A DNA stretch of 64,000 nucleotides. Origin: Saprospiraceae bacterium (GTDB taxonomy: Bacteria; Bacteroidota; Bacteroidia; Chitinophagales; Saprospiraceae). The translations under genes and the position numbers were made by a program. Positions 9,614 to 19,349 of this stretch are shown piece after piece. Each line of letters starts with the position of its first letter. The first letter of the stretch is position 1. The stretch covers positions 1 to 64,000 of the forward strand of contig BQJU01000007.1 in assembly GCA_021604865.1 (NCBI GenBank), given 5' to 3'. The notes beneath the pieces are model-generated. The model did no database searches. It worked only from the letters and a program-made list of their open reading frames with translations, and was not told the DNA's origin.

Positions 9614-10660
9614 ATGAAAGTCCTACTTTTTATACCGGAAAATTACTACGGCTTTTTTCATACGATAAAAGATACCTTCACCTCAATTGGTGGAGAAGTA
9701 CATTCTATCAACTACAGAAGTATTGTCAAAGGTTGGGAAGAAAAAATTAATACGCAAATTTATCGATTGCCGGACAAATACCGCCGGAAATGGGAAAACC
9801 ATTATTTCAAACGCATCAACGAGCATTATATCGCTGAGTACAACCGGATACAGCCGGATGTTATCTTCGTATATAACAACGAATTGTTGATGCCTGAAAC
9901 CGTTCAATATTTTAAAAAGAAATCAAAAGTGGTTTTCTTTTTAGGAGATTGCCCTTATTACACCCCCACTAATCGACACTTTCTGCCAATTCTCTTTCAT
10001 GCTGATGCGATCTTTACCACGGATACTTTCTGGATCAGCGCCCTGAAGAAACTGGGTATAACACAGGGATACCACATGTATCCAAGTTTTCCAAAACAAC
10101 ATTTCAGGAAGCAATTATCTCCTGACCAATACGAAGCATTAAAATCGGAAGTGCTCTATGTGGGAATGTGTTATAAGACTAGCTGGGGGTTAAAAAAGGC
10201 CAATTTTCTGAATGCTTTCACCGGTTTTGACTTGCATATTCACGGTGGGGATTCCTGGAAACGTTGGTTTGATCATTATCCTGATTTAAAAGAATATTAC
10301 AAGGAACGAGATGGGTATATTTCAGTTGAAAAGTTGAATGACATGTATAATGCCACAAAGGTGGCTCCGATTGATGCTAACCCGGGCTTGTTGCATGCAG
10401 TACATTGGCGGATGTTAGAAGCCCTGGGTTCGGGAGCTTTACCATTGATGGAGTGGCAACAAGGCGTAGAAGAAATCTTTGGAGGCATCAATGATATTCC
10501 TGCGGTTAAAGTCTTTGAAGAAGCTCGGGAAATGACCCGTTTTTACCTGGATCATGAAGACAAAAGGTTGGCAATGGTAGAACAAATGACCAACAGAATA
10601 AATAAGAACCATTCGATGGAGAAAAATGCAGCAATGATTCAACAAACCCTCAATATTTAA
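9614..10660 (+). CDS. CgeB-like glycosyltransferase (GT-B fold)
   Basis: 348 aa. The N-terminal half shows a Rossmann-like pattern (MKVLLFIPENYYGFFHTI, PDVIFVYNNELL, VVFFLGDCPYYTP). The C-terminal half has the nucleotide-sugar part seen in CgeB/group 1 transferases (VAPIDANPGLLHAVHWRMLEA, followed by GSGALPLMEW). It probably adds a sugar to the lipid-linked repeat unit in the cytoplasm. It starts 12 bp after the aminotransferase stop and ends 2 bp before the polymerase gene, so it is inside the operon. Donor and linkage cannot be told. Confidence 0.72.
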   Translation: MKVLLFIPENYYGFFHTIKDTFTSIGGEVHSINYRSIVKGWEEKINTQIYRLPDKYRRKWENHYFKRINEHYIAEYNRIQPDVIFVYNNELLMPETVQYFKKKSKVVFFLGDCPYYTPTNRHFLPILFHADAIFTTDTFWISALKKLGITQGYHMYPSFPKQHFRKQLSPDQYEALKSEVLYVGMCYKTSWGLKKANFLNAFTGFDLHIHGGDSWKRWFDHYPDLKEYYKERDGYISVEKLNDMYNATKVAPIDANPGLLHAVHWRMLEALGSGALPLMEWQQGVEEIFGGINDIPAVKVFEEAREMTRFYLDHEDKRLAMVEQMTNRINKNHSMEKNAAMIQQTLNI

Positions 10661-10662
10661 GC

Positions 10663-12138
10663 GTGGATATTGCCTTATTTAAGCGTTTAGGCCAGCTTTT
10701 TGCATTAATTATTGCGGCCATAATTGCCAATTACTACACGCCAGCTTATGTTAGTGGGGCTTTTTATATAGGTACCTTGATTGCCTATTTTCGATCAGAA
10801 AATGAGGCGTTTTGGTTTACCTTTTATTTAGTTCTTGCTGATGGCTTTTTTGGCTTTTTTGGTTTATATGAGGCATTGTTAACCGTGATTCCTGGTCTGC
10901 CGCCTATAGAAGTTTCCCAGTTGTATATTCTACTGAGTCTTTTCAAAGCCTATTTGAGACCAGTCACCCATCGGCCATTTTACACTTTTCCCTTACAGGT
11001 ACTGGGTATATACATTGTTTTCCTATTGATTCAGGGGCATGTCCTGGGGGTTTCGACAGACATGAACGTTCAATTCAGGATTATCAAGTGGTTAATGCCT
11101 TTGTTTTTGTTTTATTCTTTGCCAAGGCTTTTTACCAAAACAGACCATTACCGAGACCTCTTTGTCTATCTTTTTCCGATTGCATTTGTAACGTTGGCGG
11201 CACAGATTTTCACGATTTCCACCAGTCTTTCCCCGCCCCAGTATTTTGGAATACAGAAGAAAGTATGGTTTGCGATAAAGGTCAGCGAAAGTAAAACCTA
11301 TCGGGGCTTCTACAACGACAGTATCGTACTCTTCACCTATTTTGCTGCCTTCTTTTTCTTGGCTCATAAAAAGAAATATTTCCATCCATTATATTTATTC
11401 GCTGTTATCGCTGCTAATTTCTCCTCTGTTTTCCTTTCTGCTACCCGTGGGTGGACCATCAGTTTTTCATTTATGCTGATTATGTCTTCCATTTTTGTCT
11501 TACAAATTAGTGGCAGGCGCCTTGCGGCAATTGTGGTGGTGGGTATTGTTTTTGCATTTGGGGCCCAATCTTTACCTATTATCGGGGTGCAAATTCAAAA
11601 CTCTTTTAAAAGAATGCTCACCTTGGAAAAACTGGCGGAAGGGGATGCTTCAGCGGGTGGTACACTGATTCGATTGACAGAACGCGGACCAAGGGTGATG
11701 AAAAAATGGGAGGAATCTCCGCTGACTGGTTGGGGGTTTTCTAACGAATTTATGGACTACAATGATTTCCACGTTGGCAATCAAAATATTTTATTACACG
11801 GTGGTATCATTGGATGGATATTTATCGCTTGGTTTATTGTTTTCTATTTTATGAAACTGTTTTTTCGAAGTGTCAACCTGCCGAGAGGCCATCCAGCCAA
11901 GCAGTCATTGTTGGCATTCATTATAGGTTTTATGGCTTGGTTTCTTATTCATTCTTCTTCCCAGCAATTGTTCTCATTGTATAATTATGCCAGCTTCGGT
12001 TTAATCCAGGCATCATTTTTTTGTTTTTCCGCGATAATTTATGAAGAATCTCTAAATGAGGCTTCAGAAGAAGAGAACCCGGAAGAAGAACAATTGGATT
12101 CGATTTCAGATCAAGAAAAAAGTCTGGATCAAGTCTAA
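10663..12138 (+). CDS. O-antigen/EPS polymerase (Wzy-like), polytopic membrane protein
   Basis: 491 aa, mostly hydrophobic with about 11-12 helices. A large loop around residues 310-370 carries ESPLTGWGFSNEFMDYND and the following GNQNILLHGGIIGW, the pattern of Wzy_C/O-antigen ligase proteins. Start is GTG, 2 bp after the previous stop. The C-terminal 30 residues are a highly acidic tail rich in Glu. In this context (Wzx, Wzc, Wza present) polymerase is more likely than ligase, but sequence alone does not separate the two. Confidence 0.78.
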   Translation: MDIALFKRLGQLFALIIAAIIANYYTPAYVSGAFYIGTLIAYFRSENEAFWFTFYLVLADGFFGFFGLYEALLTVIPGLPPIEVSQLYILLSLFKAYLRPVTHRPFYTFPLQVLGIYIVFLLIQGHVLGVSTDMNVQFRIIKWLMPLFLFYSLPRLFTKTDHYRDLFVYLFPIAFVTLAAQIFTISTSLSPPQYFGIQKKVWFAIKVSESKTYRGFYNDSIVLFTYFAAFFFLAHKKKYFHPLYLFAVIAANFSSVFLSATRGWTISFSFMLIMSSIFVLQISGRRLAAIVVVGIVFAFGAQSLPIIGVQIQNSFKRMLTLEKLAEGDASAGGTLIRLTERGPRVMKKWEESPLTGWGFSNEFMDYNDFHVGNQNILLHGGIIGWIFIAWFIVFYFMKLFFRSVNLPRGHPAKQSLLAFIIGFMAWFLIHSSSQQLFSLYNYASFGLIQASFFCFSAIIYEESLNEASEEENPEEEQLDSISDQEKSLDQV

Positions 12139-12171
12139 TTTAAGCCTTCAAACAAGCTCGAAACGTCTTTT

Positions 12172-13983
12172 ATGTGTGGAATTTACGGTAATACCAAGAT
12201 AATACCAGCCGAACTAGTAGAAAAAAAACTGGCAAGGGTTCGGTTTAGAGGACCGGACTTTTCACATTGGCACAATTACAATAATAAGGTAATATTTGGT
12301 CACAACCGCCTGGCCATTGTAGACCTGGATGCCCGCTCAAACCAACCTTTTGATTATCAACATGTTGCTATTGTCTATAATGGAGAAGTTTATAATTTTA
12401 AAGAGATCCGGACGGAGTTGGAACAGCAGGGCTTTCGTTTTACCACGACTTCAGATACAGAGGTCATTTGTGCAGCCTACATTGCCTACGGAAAACAGTG
12501 TATCGAACATTTCAATGGCATGTTTGCCTTTGTAATTTACGACAAAAAGGAAAACATACTCTTTGGTGCCCGTGACCGGACCGGTCAAAAACCATTTTAT
12601 TATAGCCTAAGGAATCAGCACTTTGAGTTTGCCTCTCAGCCTTCACAAATTGCTATTGGTACGAGTCCAGAACTAGATGAACGTGCCATTGCTCAATTTT
12701 TAAAATGGGATTATATTTCGGAACCAAAATCTATTTATCGGGATGTTTCAAAACTTCGGGCCGGCTACAGTTTCAGTTATGACTTGCAACACAAGACATT
12801 TGCAGATCATAAGTACTGGGATATTTCTACTGAAAATCAATTTTCGAGTATGTCCTTCCCCGAAGCAAAATCAACATTACACCATTTATTGATCGATTCC
12901 GTTAAAAAGAGAATGGTGGCCGATGTACCGGTAGGTATTTTTCTTTCAGGAGGGGTTGATTCCTCGTTGATTGCCGCACTGGCCCAGGCTAGTCGGGATG
13001 CACCAGTTCGAACCTTTTGTGTCAAATTTGAGGAAGAAACCTTTGATGAAAGTAAATATGCCCGTCAGGTAGCCAATCATTTAAAAACCGATCATACGGA
13101 AATTCATTGCAATTATCAGGAAGGCATTGAAATGATTGAAGATCTTTATAAATATTTTGATGAACCCTTTGCCAATGCCTCTGCCCTACCCTCCTTACTG
13201 CTGGCCAAATACACAAGACAGCACGTTACCGTTGCTTTAAGTGGTGACGCCGGAGATGAAAATTTCCTTGGGTATAAACGATACGATAAAATACTTGATC
13301 GCTCCAAGATATTTAATGTGCCAAGAGGTATCCGCCAACTGATCGCACTTGGATATTCACTTTCGCCCAACCGTAATCTACGTTACGCGCGACCTAAGGG
13401 TATTATGGCCAGAGATGTGAATGACTTGTATTACCAGAAAACGGCCACGATGGACGATGAGTGGATTACCAATAGAACGCTGGGTGATAATAAAGAATAC
13501 TTTCACTATTTGTCTTCTCAAAAACCGCTGTTGGAGCGCATTTCGGATTTTGACATAAAGACCTACCTCATTGAAGATGTAAATACTAAGGCAGACCGGT
13601 CAACTATGGCCTATTCATTGGAGGGGCGGTCTCCCCTACTCGATTACCGGATCGTAGAATTTGCGCGGTCTCTACCCACCGATTTCAAATATTATCAAGG
13701 CAACAAGAAACACATTCTAAAAGAAGTTCTTTACGAATATATTCCCAAAGAGATATTTGATCGCAAAAAAGCCGGATTTGCTATGCCCCTGCGGTTGTGG
13801 TTCAGAGGAAAGTTAAAAAATTACGTATTGGACCTTTTAACAGCGGAAAACTTAAGAGAAATACCAAATATCAATATCCAAAAGGTGTTAAAAATGAGTC
13901 GCTTGCACATTGAAGGCAAGGAAAACAACTATGAGATGATTTGGCGGTTACTTGTGCTTATTAACTGGATGAGAAATAATTGA
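12172..13983 (+). CDS. Glutamine-dependent asparagine synthetase family amidotransferase (1 of 3)
   Basis: 603 aa. Class II glutamine amidotransferase domain with the N-terminal nucleophile Cys2 (MCGIYGN), followed by RFRGPD and YNGEVYNF. The ATP-pyrophosphatase half has the PP-loop FLSGGVDSSL and GDAGDENFLGY. In polysaccharide loci such AsnB-like proteins are thought to amidate uronic acid or amino sugar carboxylates, but free asparagine synthesis is equally compatible with the sequence. Overlaps no neighbour. It is one of three family members within 12 kb. Confidence 0.88.
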   Translation: MCGIYGNTKIIPAELVEKKLARVRFRGPDFSHWHNYNNKVIFGHNRLAIVDLDARSNQPFDYQHVAIVYNGEVYNFKEIRTELEQQGFRFTTTSDTEVICAAYIAYGKQCIEHFNGMFAFVIYDKKENILFGARDRTGQKPFYYSLRNQHFEFASQPSQIAIGTSPELDERAIAQFLKWDYISEPKSIYRDVSKLRAGYSFSYDLQHKTFADHKYWDISTENQFSSMSFPEAKSTLHHLLIDSVKKRMVADVPVGIFLSGGVDSSLIAALAQASRDAPVRTFCVKFEEETFDESKYARQVANHLKTDHTEIHCNYQEGIEMIEDLYKYFDEPFANASALPSLLLAKYTRQHVTVALSGDAGDENFLGYKRYDKILDRSKIFNVPRGIRQLIALGYSLSPNRNLRYARPKGIMARDVNDLYYQKTATMDDEWITNRTLGDNKEYFHYLSSQKPLLERISDFDIKTYLIEDVNTKADRSTMAYSLEGRSPLLDYRIVEFARSLPTDFKYYQGNKKHILKEVLYEYIPKEIFDRKKAGFAMPLRLWFRGKLKNYVLDLLTAENLREIPNINIQKVLKMSRLHIEGKENNYEMIWRLLVLINWMRNN

Positions 13984-14240
13984 GTGTATGCTAAGAGACG
14001 AGGTATCAATAAGTATCCACTTTTCTAGGAGTGCTTTTGCTTCCAATCGTTGTTGAAGAACCTCCTTCCTTAGTTTGACTATGGGCGGGAATCTTCGCCT
14101 AGATTGGAAACAAAATCACTATCCTATCGAAATCGGACAATTATTAATCCCGCATCCCTAAAGACCAATAATTGGCCTTCACAATTAAACATTCTACTGG
14201 ATATAGAGAAACTGCTACTATTCAAAATGAAAAACCTACA
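13984..14240. other. 257-bp intergenic gap inside the EPS locus
   Basis: No gene is supported here. The longer reading frame that enters from the right with TTG at 14172 is better started at 14241 (see the next gene). It could hold an internal promoter, but I see no exact TTTG/TAnnTTTG pair. Confidence 0.4.
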
Positions 14241-15329
14241 GTGGATAGATCTTCAAAACGCCCCCCCATACATTACATCATCTGGCGGATAGGCATCGGT
14301 GGTATAGAGCTGGGAGTCAACCATTTTATTCATGAATATAGTAGTAGCCACAAGCTTCATGTTTATGGATTAAGAGCCGTTGAAAACACCATTTACGACG
14401 AATCTAAGGTCCATGTAGAATTAGGTGGTTTAAAAAAAGGGAATGCATACATCAACTATTTCAAATATTGCCGGGCAAATAGTCAGGAGTATTTCCACCT
14501 GCTTAATGTTGGTCCCATTGTTTTACTCCTCACCCTATTGGCGGGCATTAAAAATCCACTTTACCATATCCGTGGTACCGTATATTGGAATAATAATTTT
14601 CAAAAATTATACCTAAAAACAGCCTGGTTGTTGTCTTGGGCATTATCGAGTGTTGTTGGAAAAATCGATTTCATTTGTAATTCCCTGCATGGCATCAGTA
14701 TTTTTCAAAAAGAGGTACTTCCCCTACAGCCGGAACTGATTTACAACGGTTTTGAAGTAAATACGTACCTTAAGAAAAGGCACCTACGTACCCAACTAAA
14801 ACGTATTGCCTATATTGGCCGCTTACATTCAGGAAAAAATGTACACCTGGTCATTCGTTTATTCAATAGCATCGCCAAAGACCACCAGGGCTTAGAACTT
14901 CATCTGGCTGGTGATGGGTCTCTAAGACCTGAGTTGGAAGCTCAGGCTCAACAAAGTCCTTACCGGGATCAGATCTTTTTTCATGGACATGTTGATGATG
15001 TGCCCTCCTTTTATGCCTCCGCTGATTTATTTCTATTCCTTAGTGCCTATGAATCATTTGGCAATGTATTGGCTGAAGCACTTTTGACAGGGTTGCCTGT
15101 TCTGACTAGTAATATTCCTGTATTTGAGGAAATTCACGGAGGCGAGGCTGCTTTTTTATTAGGTGATCCAGATGATTATCCTGCTTTGGAAAGAAATTTG
15201 GCGGATGCAATAGCAAGGTTCCCGGAATTGGCAGATAAAGCTTATAAAACGAGTGATTACGTTCGTGAAAAATTTGATATCCAAAAACACCTGAGTGAAA
15301 TAAACCGGATTTATGAGAAAAGACAGTAA
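14241..15329 (+). CDS. GT4-family glycosyltransferase, tandem copy A
   Basis: 362 aa from the GTG start at 14241. This start is chosen because it leaves eight residues before PIHYIIW, exactly as in copy B; a TTG at 14172 would add 23 unmatched residues. Visible GT-B features are the N-terminal glycine-rich IGIGGIELG, the donor-domain strand RIAYIGRLHSGKNVHLVIRL, and the E-x7-E region SAYESFGNVLAEALLTGLPV. It is about 70% identical by eye to the next gene along its whole length, with 12 bp between them. It probably adds one sugar of the repeat unit. Confidence 0.85.
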   Translation: MDRSSKRPPIHYIIWRIGIGGIELGVNHFIHEYSSSHKLHVYGLRAVENTIYDESKVHVELGGLKKGNAYINYFKYCRANSQEYFHLLNVGPIVLLLTLLAGIKNPLYHIRGTVYWNNNFQKLYLKTAWLLSWALSSVVGKIDFICNSLHGISIFQKEVLPLQPELIYNGFEVNTYLKKRHLRTQLKRIAYIGRLHSGKNVHLVIRLFNSIAKDHQGLELHLAGDGSLRPELEAQAQQSPYRDQIFFHGHVDDVPSFYASADLFLFLSAYESFGNVLAEALLTGLPVLTSNIPVFEEIHGGEAAFLLGDPDDYPALERNLADAIARFPELADKAYKTSDYVREKFDIQKHLSEINRIYEKRQ

Positions 15330-15341
15330 CAAAACACGAAA

Positions 15342-16427
15342 GTGAAGAATCCTCAAAACACAACTCCAATACATTATATCTTTTGGGAAATTGGTATTGG
15401 TGGCATTGAGTTGGGTGTCAACCACTTTGTCAATAAATACGCCCGTCAACGAAAACTCTATGTTTATGGATTAAGAGCGAAAGAAAATAACCTTTACGAT
15501 GAATCCAAAGTAAAAGTGGGATTGGGAGGATTAAAAAAGGGCAATCCTTATGTCAATTATTTCAAATACTGCAGAGTCCATCATAAGGATAATTTCCACC
15601 TGCTTAGTGCCGGGCCAGTAATTTTACTCCTCACCCTACTGGCTGGTGTCAGAAGGCCAATATATCATATCCATGGTACCATTTACTGGAAAAGTAAATC
15701 GCAAAAGATTTACCTGAAAGCGGCCTGGTTATTGTCCTGGATGCTGTCAGGAATATTGGGAAAAATCACCTTTATTGGCAACTCCCGTCACAGTTCCGGC
15801 ATTTTCAATAAAAAAGTCCTACCGGTGCATCCAGAATTGATCTATAATGGTTTTGAGGTAAGCACATTTCTGGAAAAAAAACATCTTCGTACCAAGCTGA
15901 AACGTATCGTTTACATCGGTCGACTCAATCGGGGTAAAAATGTGCACCTCGTGATCCAATTATTCGAAAGTATTGCCAAAGATTATCCGGAAGTAGAATT
16001 GCACCTTGCCGGGAATGGTCCGTTGCGATCCGAGTTGGAAGCTCAAGCCCAAAAAAGCCCCTATGGTGATCGGATTTTCTTTCATGGTTTTATACGAGAT
16101 GTGGCCTCTTTTTATGCTTCTGCCGATTTATTTATTTTCCTGAGTGCCTATGAATCATTTGGCAACGTACTGGCTGAAGCGCTGTTGACCGGACTACCCA
16201 TTCTCACCAGCAATATCCCCGTTTTTGAGGAAATTCATGGTGGGAAGAAAGACTTTTTACTCGGTGATCCGAATGATTACCCTACCCTGGAGAAAAATTT
16301 GGCGAAAGCCATCCGTCAATTTCCGGAACTGGCTCAGCAGGCATACTCATCCAGTGAATACATTCGCGAAAAATTCAACATACAAAAGCATCTAATTGAA
16401 ATTGAACGGATTTATGAAAAATATTAG
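15342..16427 (+). CDS. GT4-family glycosyltransferase, tandem copy B
   Basis: 361 aa, GTG start. Same architecture as copy A: IGIGGIELGVNHF at the N-terminus, RIVYIGRLNRGKNVHLVIQL in the donor domain, and SAYESFGNVLAEALLTGLP. Differences from copy A are spread along the whole length, which suggests an old duplication kept by selection. The likely reason is use of different donors or acceptors, or addition of two similar sugars in a row. The 3' end overlaps the following deacetylase start by 14 bp. Confidence 0.86.
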   Translation: MKNPQNTTPIHYIFWEIGIGGIELGVNHFVNKYARQRKLYVYGLRAKENNLYDESKVKVGLGGLKKGNPYVNYFKYCRVHHKDNFHLLSAGPVILLLTLLAGVRRPIYHIHGTIYWKSKSQKIYLKAAWLLSWMLSGILGKITFIGNSRHSSGIFNKKVLPVHPELIYNGFEVSTFLEKKHLRTKLKRIVYIGRLNRGKNVHLVIQLFESIAKDYPEVELHLAGNGPLRSELEAQAQKSPYGDRIFFHGFIRDVASFYASADLFIFLSAYESFGNVLAEALLTGLPILTSNIPVFEEIHGGKKDFLLGDPNDYPTLEKNLAKAIRQFPELAQQAYSSSEYIREKFNIQKHLIEIERIYEKY

Positions 16428-17571
16428 TCCGCTAGTCATTTATTATCATTCTGTAGCTCCTGATTATTTTGAAGGATGGCCTTTTAAGTTTTTGACCCAC
16501 AAACTCCAAGATTTTGAAGACCAATTGGTGTATTTAAAAAAACACCGGATAGCTACCGTATTTTTAGACCGATGGCTGGCCATTCGGAGAGGAGAAACTA
16601 TGTTGGAAAATAAAGAGGTTTGTCTTACTCTCGACGACGGTTTTTTGGATAACTGGGTATATGTTTTTCCTCTGGTTAAAAAATACAAGATGCGCATTAC
16701 CCTCTTTGTCGCTCCGGAATGTATAGACCCCAATGAAGCCGTCAGACCTACACTGGAAGATGTATGGAATGGCAAATGCCAGCTATCAGATCTCGAAGGA
16801 AGGGGATTTGTAAACTGGAGTGAACTAAAAATCATGCATGAATCGGGCTTAGTGGATATCCAATCTCACACGATGAGCCACGACAAATACATTGCTTCCC
16901 CGGAAATAAGTAGTTTTTATTATGGCGGAGCCAATGGTGTATATCCGATCTGGAATGCTGTGCCTGGTATAAAACTCCGCTATATGAAGGATGACCAATT
17001 TACCAGCCGGCTTTCCTGGGGTACCCCTCTATTTAAAGAAGAATCGGCAGCCACTGTTAGAAAACATACGATTAACCCGGAATTTATTCAGGAAGCTGCT
17101 TCCCTGGCTAAAAAATTCGATTTGTCCAATCTCGAATACCGAGCAACTTATGAGCAAGAAATAAAAGAATTGCACCAGACCTACCATAGGAAACATCAGC
17201 TGATCGCAAGTATCGAATCTGCTGATGATTATCAAAAACGACTTGAGTATGAAGTTGTTGATTCCAAAAAGATTATCGAAGAAAAGTTACAAAAGCCCGT
17301 ACATTTTCTTTGTTGGCCACATGGTGATAATACACAAGAAGCTCACGATTTGGCCAAAAAAACAGGCTATCTGGCCACTACTTCTGGAAAGATGACCAAT
17401 GAAGCGGATAAAAATGACCGTATCCCCAGGATTGGTGCTGTATGGCGCCATTCCCGCTGGCTCAACAAGCAAAAAATCCACTATAAATTGGCCAGCCACT
17501 ATCGACAACAACCTTTTTATGCTATCTGGCTGGCGAATGAATTTAAAAACCAAATGCTTAACAAAAATTAA
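16414..17571 (+). CDS. Polysaccharide deacetylase, NodB type (1 of 5)
   Basis: 385 aa from ATG 16414; an upstream TTG at 16396 would add six residues. NodB motif 1 is VCLTLDDGFLDN (catalytic and metal Asp pair) and motif 2 is SHTMSH (HxxxH zinc ligands). A long insertion of about 130 residues separates these from the C-terminal motif HFLCWPHGDN. No signal peptide is seen, so it probably acts in the cytoplasm on a nucleotide or lipid-linked sugar, or has an uncleaved N-terminus. It would remove an N- or O-acetyl group. It overlaps the glycosyltransferase gene and its stop overlaps the next start. Confidence 0.82.
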   Translation: MKNISPLVIYYHSVAPDYFEGWPFKFLTHKLQDFEDQLVYLKKHRIATVFLDRWLAIRRGETMLENKEVCLTLDDGFLDNWVYVFPLVKKYKMRITLFVAPECIDPNEAVRPTLEDVWNGKCQLSDLEGRGFVNWSELKIMHESGLVDIQSHTMSHDKYIASPEISSFYYGGANGVYPIWNAVPGIKLRYMKDDQFTSRLSWGTPLFKEESAATVRKHTINPEFIQEAASLAKKFDLSNLEYRATYEQEIKELHQTYHRKHQLIASIESADDYQKRLEYEVVDSKKIIEEKLQKPVHFLCWPHGDNTQEAHDLAKKTGYLATTSGKMTNEADKNDRIPRIGAVWRHSRWLNKQKIHYKLASHYRQQPFYAIWLANEFKNQMLNKN

Positions 17572-19349
17572 TGTTTTTTTACCTCGATTACCGTTTTAAA
17601 GGTACAACACTATCAAGCCCAAAGGTAGTGGAGAAGATACCGGAACCTTCGGAGCTTCATGAGCAACACTTGTTCATCCAGTGTGGGCCTCAACGATTGG
17701 TATCCTGGGAATTTGCCGGCGACAAACTGCTCATTCTCGGCGATCCGATCTTTAACGCAAATAAGACGATACCAGCTTCTATTTTGCAATCTTCAGGTAG
17801 TCTGGATGAATCCTTGTTATATGAACGGATAAAAGGACATTATTACTGGTTTTTTTTCCAAGACCAAGAGGTTCGATGTGGCACTTCTTTTGGTGGAATT
17901 TTTCCAATTTATTATGAAAAAAATGACCACGGTATAAAAATCTGTTCCTCTGCTTTTTATCTCGCAGAGCAAAAGGAACACCTTACCCCCAGCAAAAGGA
18001 ATTTGTTGGAACGCTTACTGTTCAATTATACTTTTTTTGACTCCAGCTGGTGGGAGGAAATTTTGCTACTGCCTGCTCATCGATATCTTCATCTTGATAA
18101 ACAGGGTGCTGGAATAGAGGGGGAGTTTGAAGTAAGTAACTACTTTGGCCAGGTAGAGGATCGCTCCAAAGATAGCCTTGAACGGCTGGGGGCATTATTC
18201 CAGAAGGAAACAGAACTATTTTTTCCGGATGCCCCTTTTGCGATTTCATTGACAGGAGGTTTTGATGGGCGAACCTTGGTAGCTGCAAGCCTGAAGGCAA
18301 ATAAATCATTTAAAACATATAGTTTTGGCCGGCCGGGCTCTTCAGACGTAACGGTCCCGGACAAACAATCCCAAAAGTTGGGCATTAGCTATTACCCCAT
18401 CTACCTGGATCAGAAATATGTACGAGAAGAAGCGCTAGAGGCGGGCAACAATTTTTTATCCTTAACGGGCTACAACGGCAACTTCGGGCGGCCACATTAC
18501 GAATATGCTGCACGGCAACTATCCCAGGAAGTTGATTATATCCTGACCGGTAATTTTGGCAGTGAATTGTTCAGAGCACTCCACCTACCCGGAGTAATGA
18601 TGAGTGAAGCATTAATTACGACTTTTTCGGCCAAAGACAATTCATGGAAAGATGTACTCAAATTGAAAACTGCCCAATGGGACAGTACATTTTTTGAAAA
18701 AGAGCTGGATGCATTAATAAGTGACCTGGAGCAGTATCAAAAAAAACGGAATGACTGGGACCCCAACCATAAGTTCTATGACTTTGTATTCAACGAAATT
18801 TTCCGCAAATATTTTGGCCCCGAATTGGTCATGCAAAGTCACTATTTTAACAATCGAACGCCCTACCTCAATCTGGAATTCTTTCGGGAACTCAACCGGA
18901 CGATCTGGTCGGGTGTACATGCCCGATTGTTTGAAAAAATGAAAAACAAACGGATGAAAGGACAAATGTTTTATGCCTCCTTCATTCGACAAAGTCATCA
19001 AAAAATGTACCACCTGTCAACCAACAAAGGGTATAGTCCTGCTGAGGTGATGGAAAAATGGCGTTTTCCGTTCCTAGTCAGCAAGGTGGTCATGAAAAAA
19101 TTTATTCAAAAACCTGAAATGGATAGCAATTCTGTGGAAGCTTTTTTCCGCAAGGATTATAAAAAACTCGCTCAGCATATTTCCCCTCAATCTCCCCCCT
19201 TCCTGACGAAACATTTGCAACGTTCACATACTGAAATCAGTCGTGGGCAAAATATACAGGAATGGGTCCGGTTTTATTCTATCCTTGTAGGATGGGAAGC
19301 TGCTCAATCGGCAGGTTCCACCATTTCTCAAAGTACCATATCCTCCTAA
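17571..19349 (+). CDS. Asparagine-synthetase-like protein lacking the amidotransferase Cys (2 of 3)
   Basis: 592 aa. The C-terminal half has an Asn_synthase PP-loop in the variant form SLTGGFDGRTL (family norm SGGxDS). The N-terminal half keeps the general shape (GHYYWFFFQDQEVRCGTSFGGIFPIYY) but starts MFFYLDY, so the Cys2 nucleophile needed to hydrolyse glutamine is missing. It may use ammonia or another nucleophile, or form an amide, lactam or ester on the polysaccharide or its precursor. It starts on the last base of the deacetylase stop, and the next gene starts on its stop, so these are tightly coupled. Confidence 0.75.
   Translation: MFFYLDYRFKGTTLSSPKVVEKIPEPSELHEQHLFIQCGPQRLVSWEFAGDKLLILGDPIFNANKTIPASILQSSGSLDESLLYERIKGHYYWFFFQDQEVRCGTSFGGIFPIYYEKNDHGIKICSSAFYLAEQKEHLTPSKRNLLERLLFNYTFFDSSWWEEILLLPAHRYLHLDKQGAGIEGEFEVSNYFGQVEDRSKDSLERLGALFQKETELFFPDAPFAISLTGGFDGRTLVAASLKANKSFKTYSFGRPGSSDVTVPDKQSQKLGISYYPIYLDQKYVREEALEAGNNFLSLTGYNGNFGRPHYEYAARQLSQEVDYILTGNFGSELFRALHLPGVMMSEALITTFSAKDNSWKDVLKLKTAQWDSTFFEKELDALISDLEQYQKKRNDWDPNHKFYDFVFNEIFRKYFGPELVMQSHYFNNRTPYLNLEFFRELNRTIWSGVHARLFEKMKNKRMKGQMFYASFIRQSHQKMYHLSTNKGYSPAEVMEKWRFPFLVSKVVMKKFIQKPEMDSNSVEAFFRKDYKKLAQHISPQSPPFLTKHLQRSHTEISRGQNIQEWVRFYSILVGWEAAQSAGSTISQSTISS

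Noticed and set aside
10663-12138. Exosortase instead of polymerase
   Set aside because: The locus has FemAB, amidotransferase and deacetylase genes as in exosortase-linked EPS loci, but the protein shows the O-antigen polymerase/ligase loop and I see no Cys-Arg-His exosortase triad.
14172-14240. N-terminal extension of the first tandem glycosyltransferase from TTG 14172
   Set aside because: The duplicate gene has no counterpart of these 23 residues, and GTG 14241 gives exactly equal N-termini.
19262-19348. N-terminal extension of the FemAB-like gene
   Set aside because: It lies wholly inside the preceding gene and does not look like the family; ATG 19349 overlaps the preceding stop by one base, as elsewhere in the locus.
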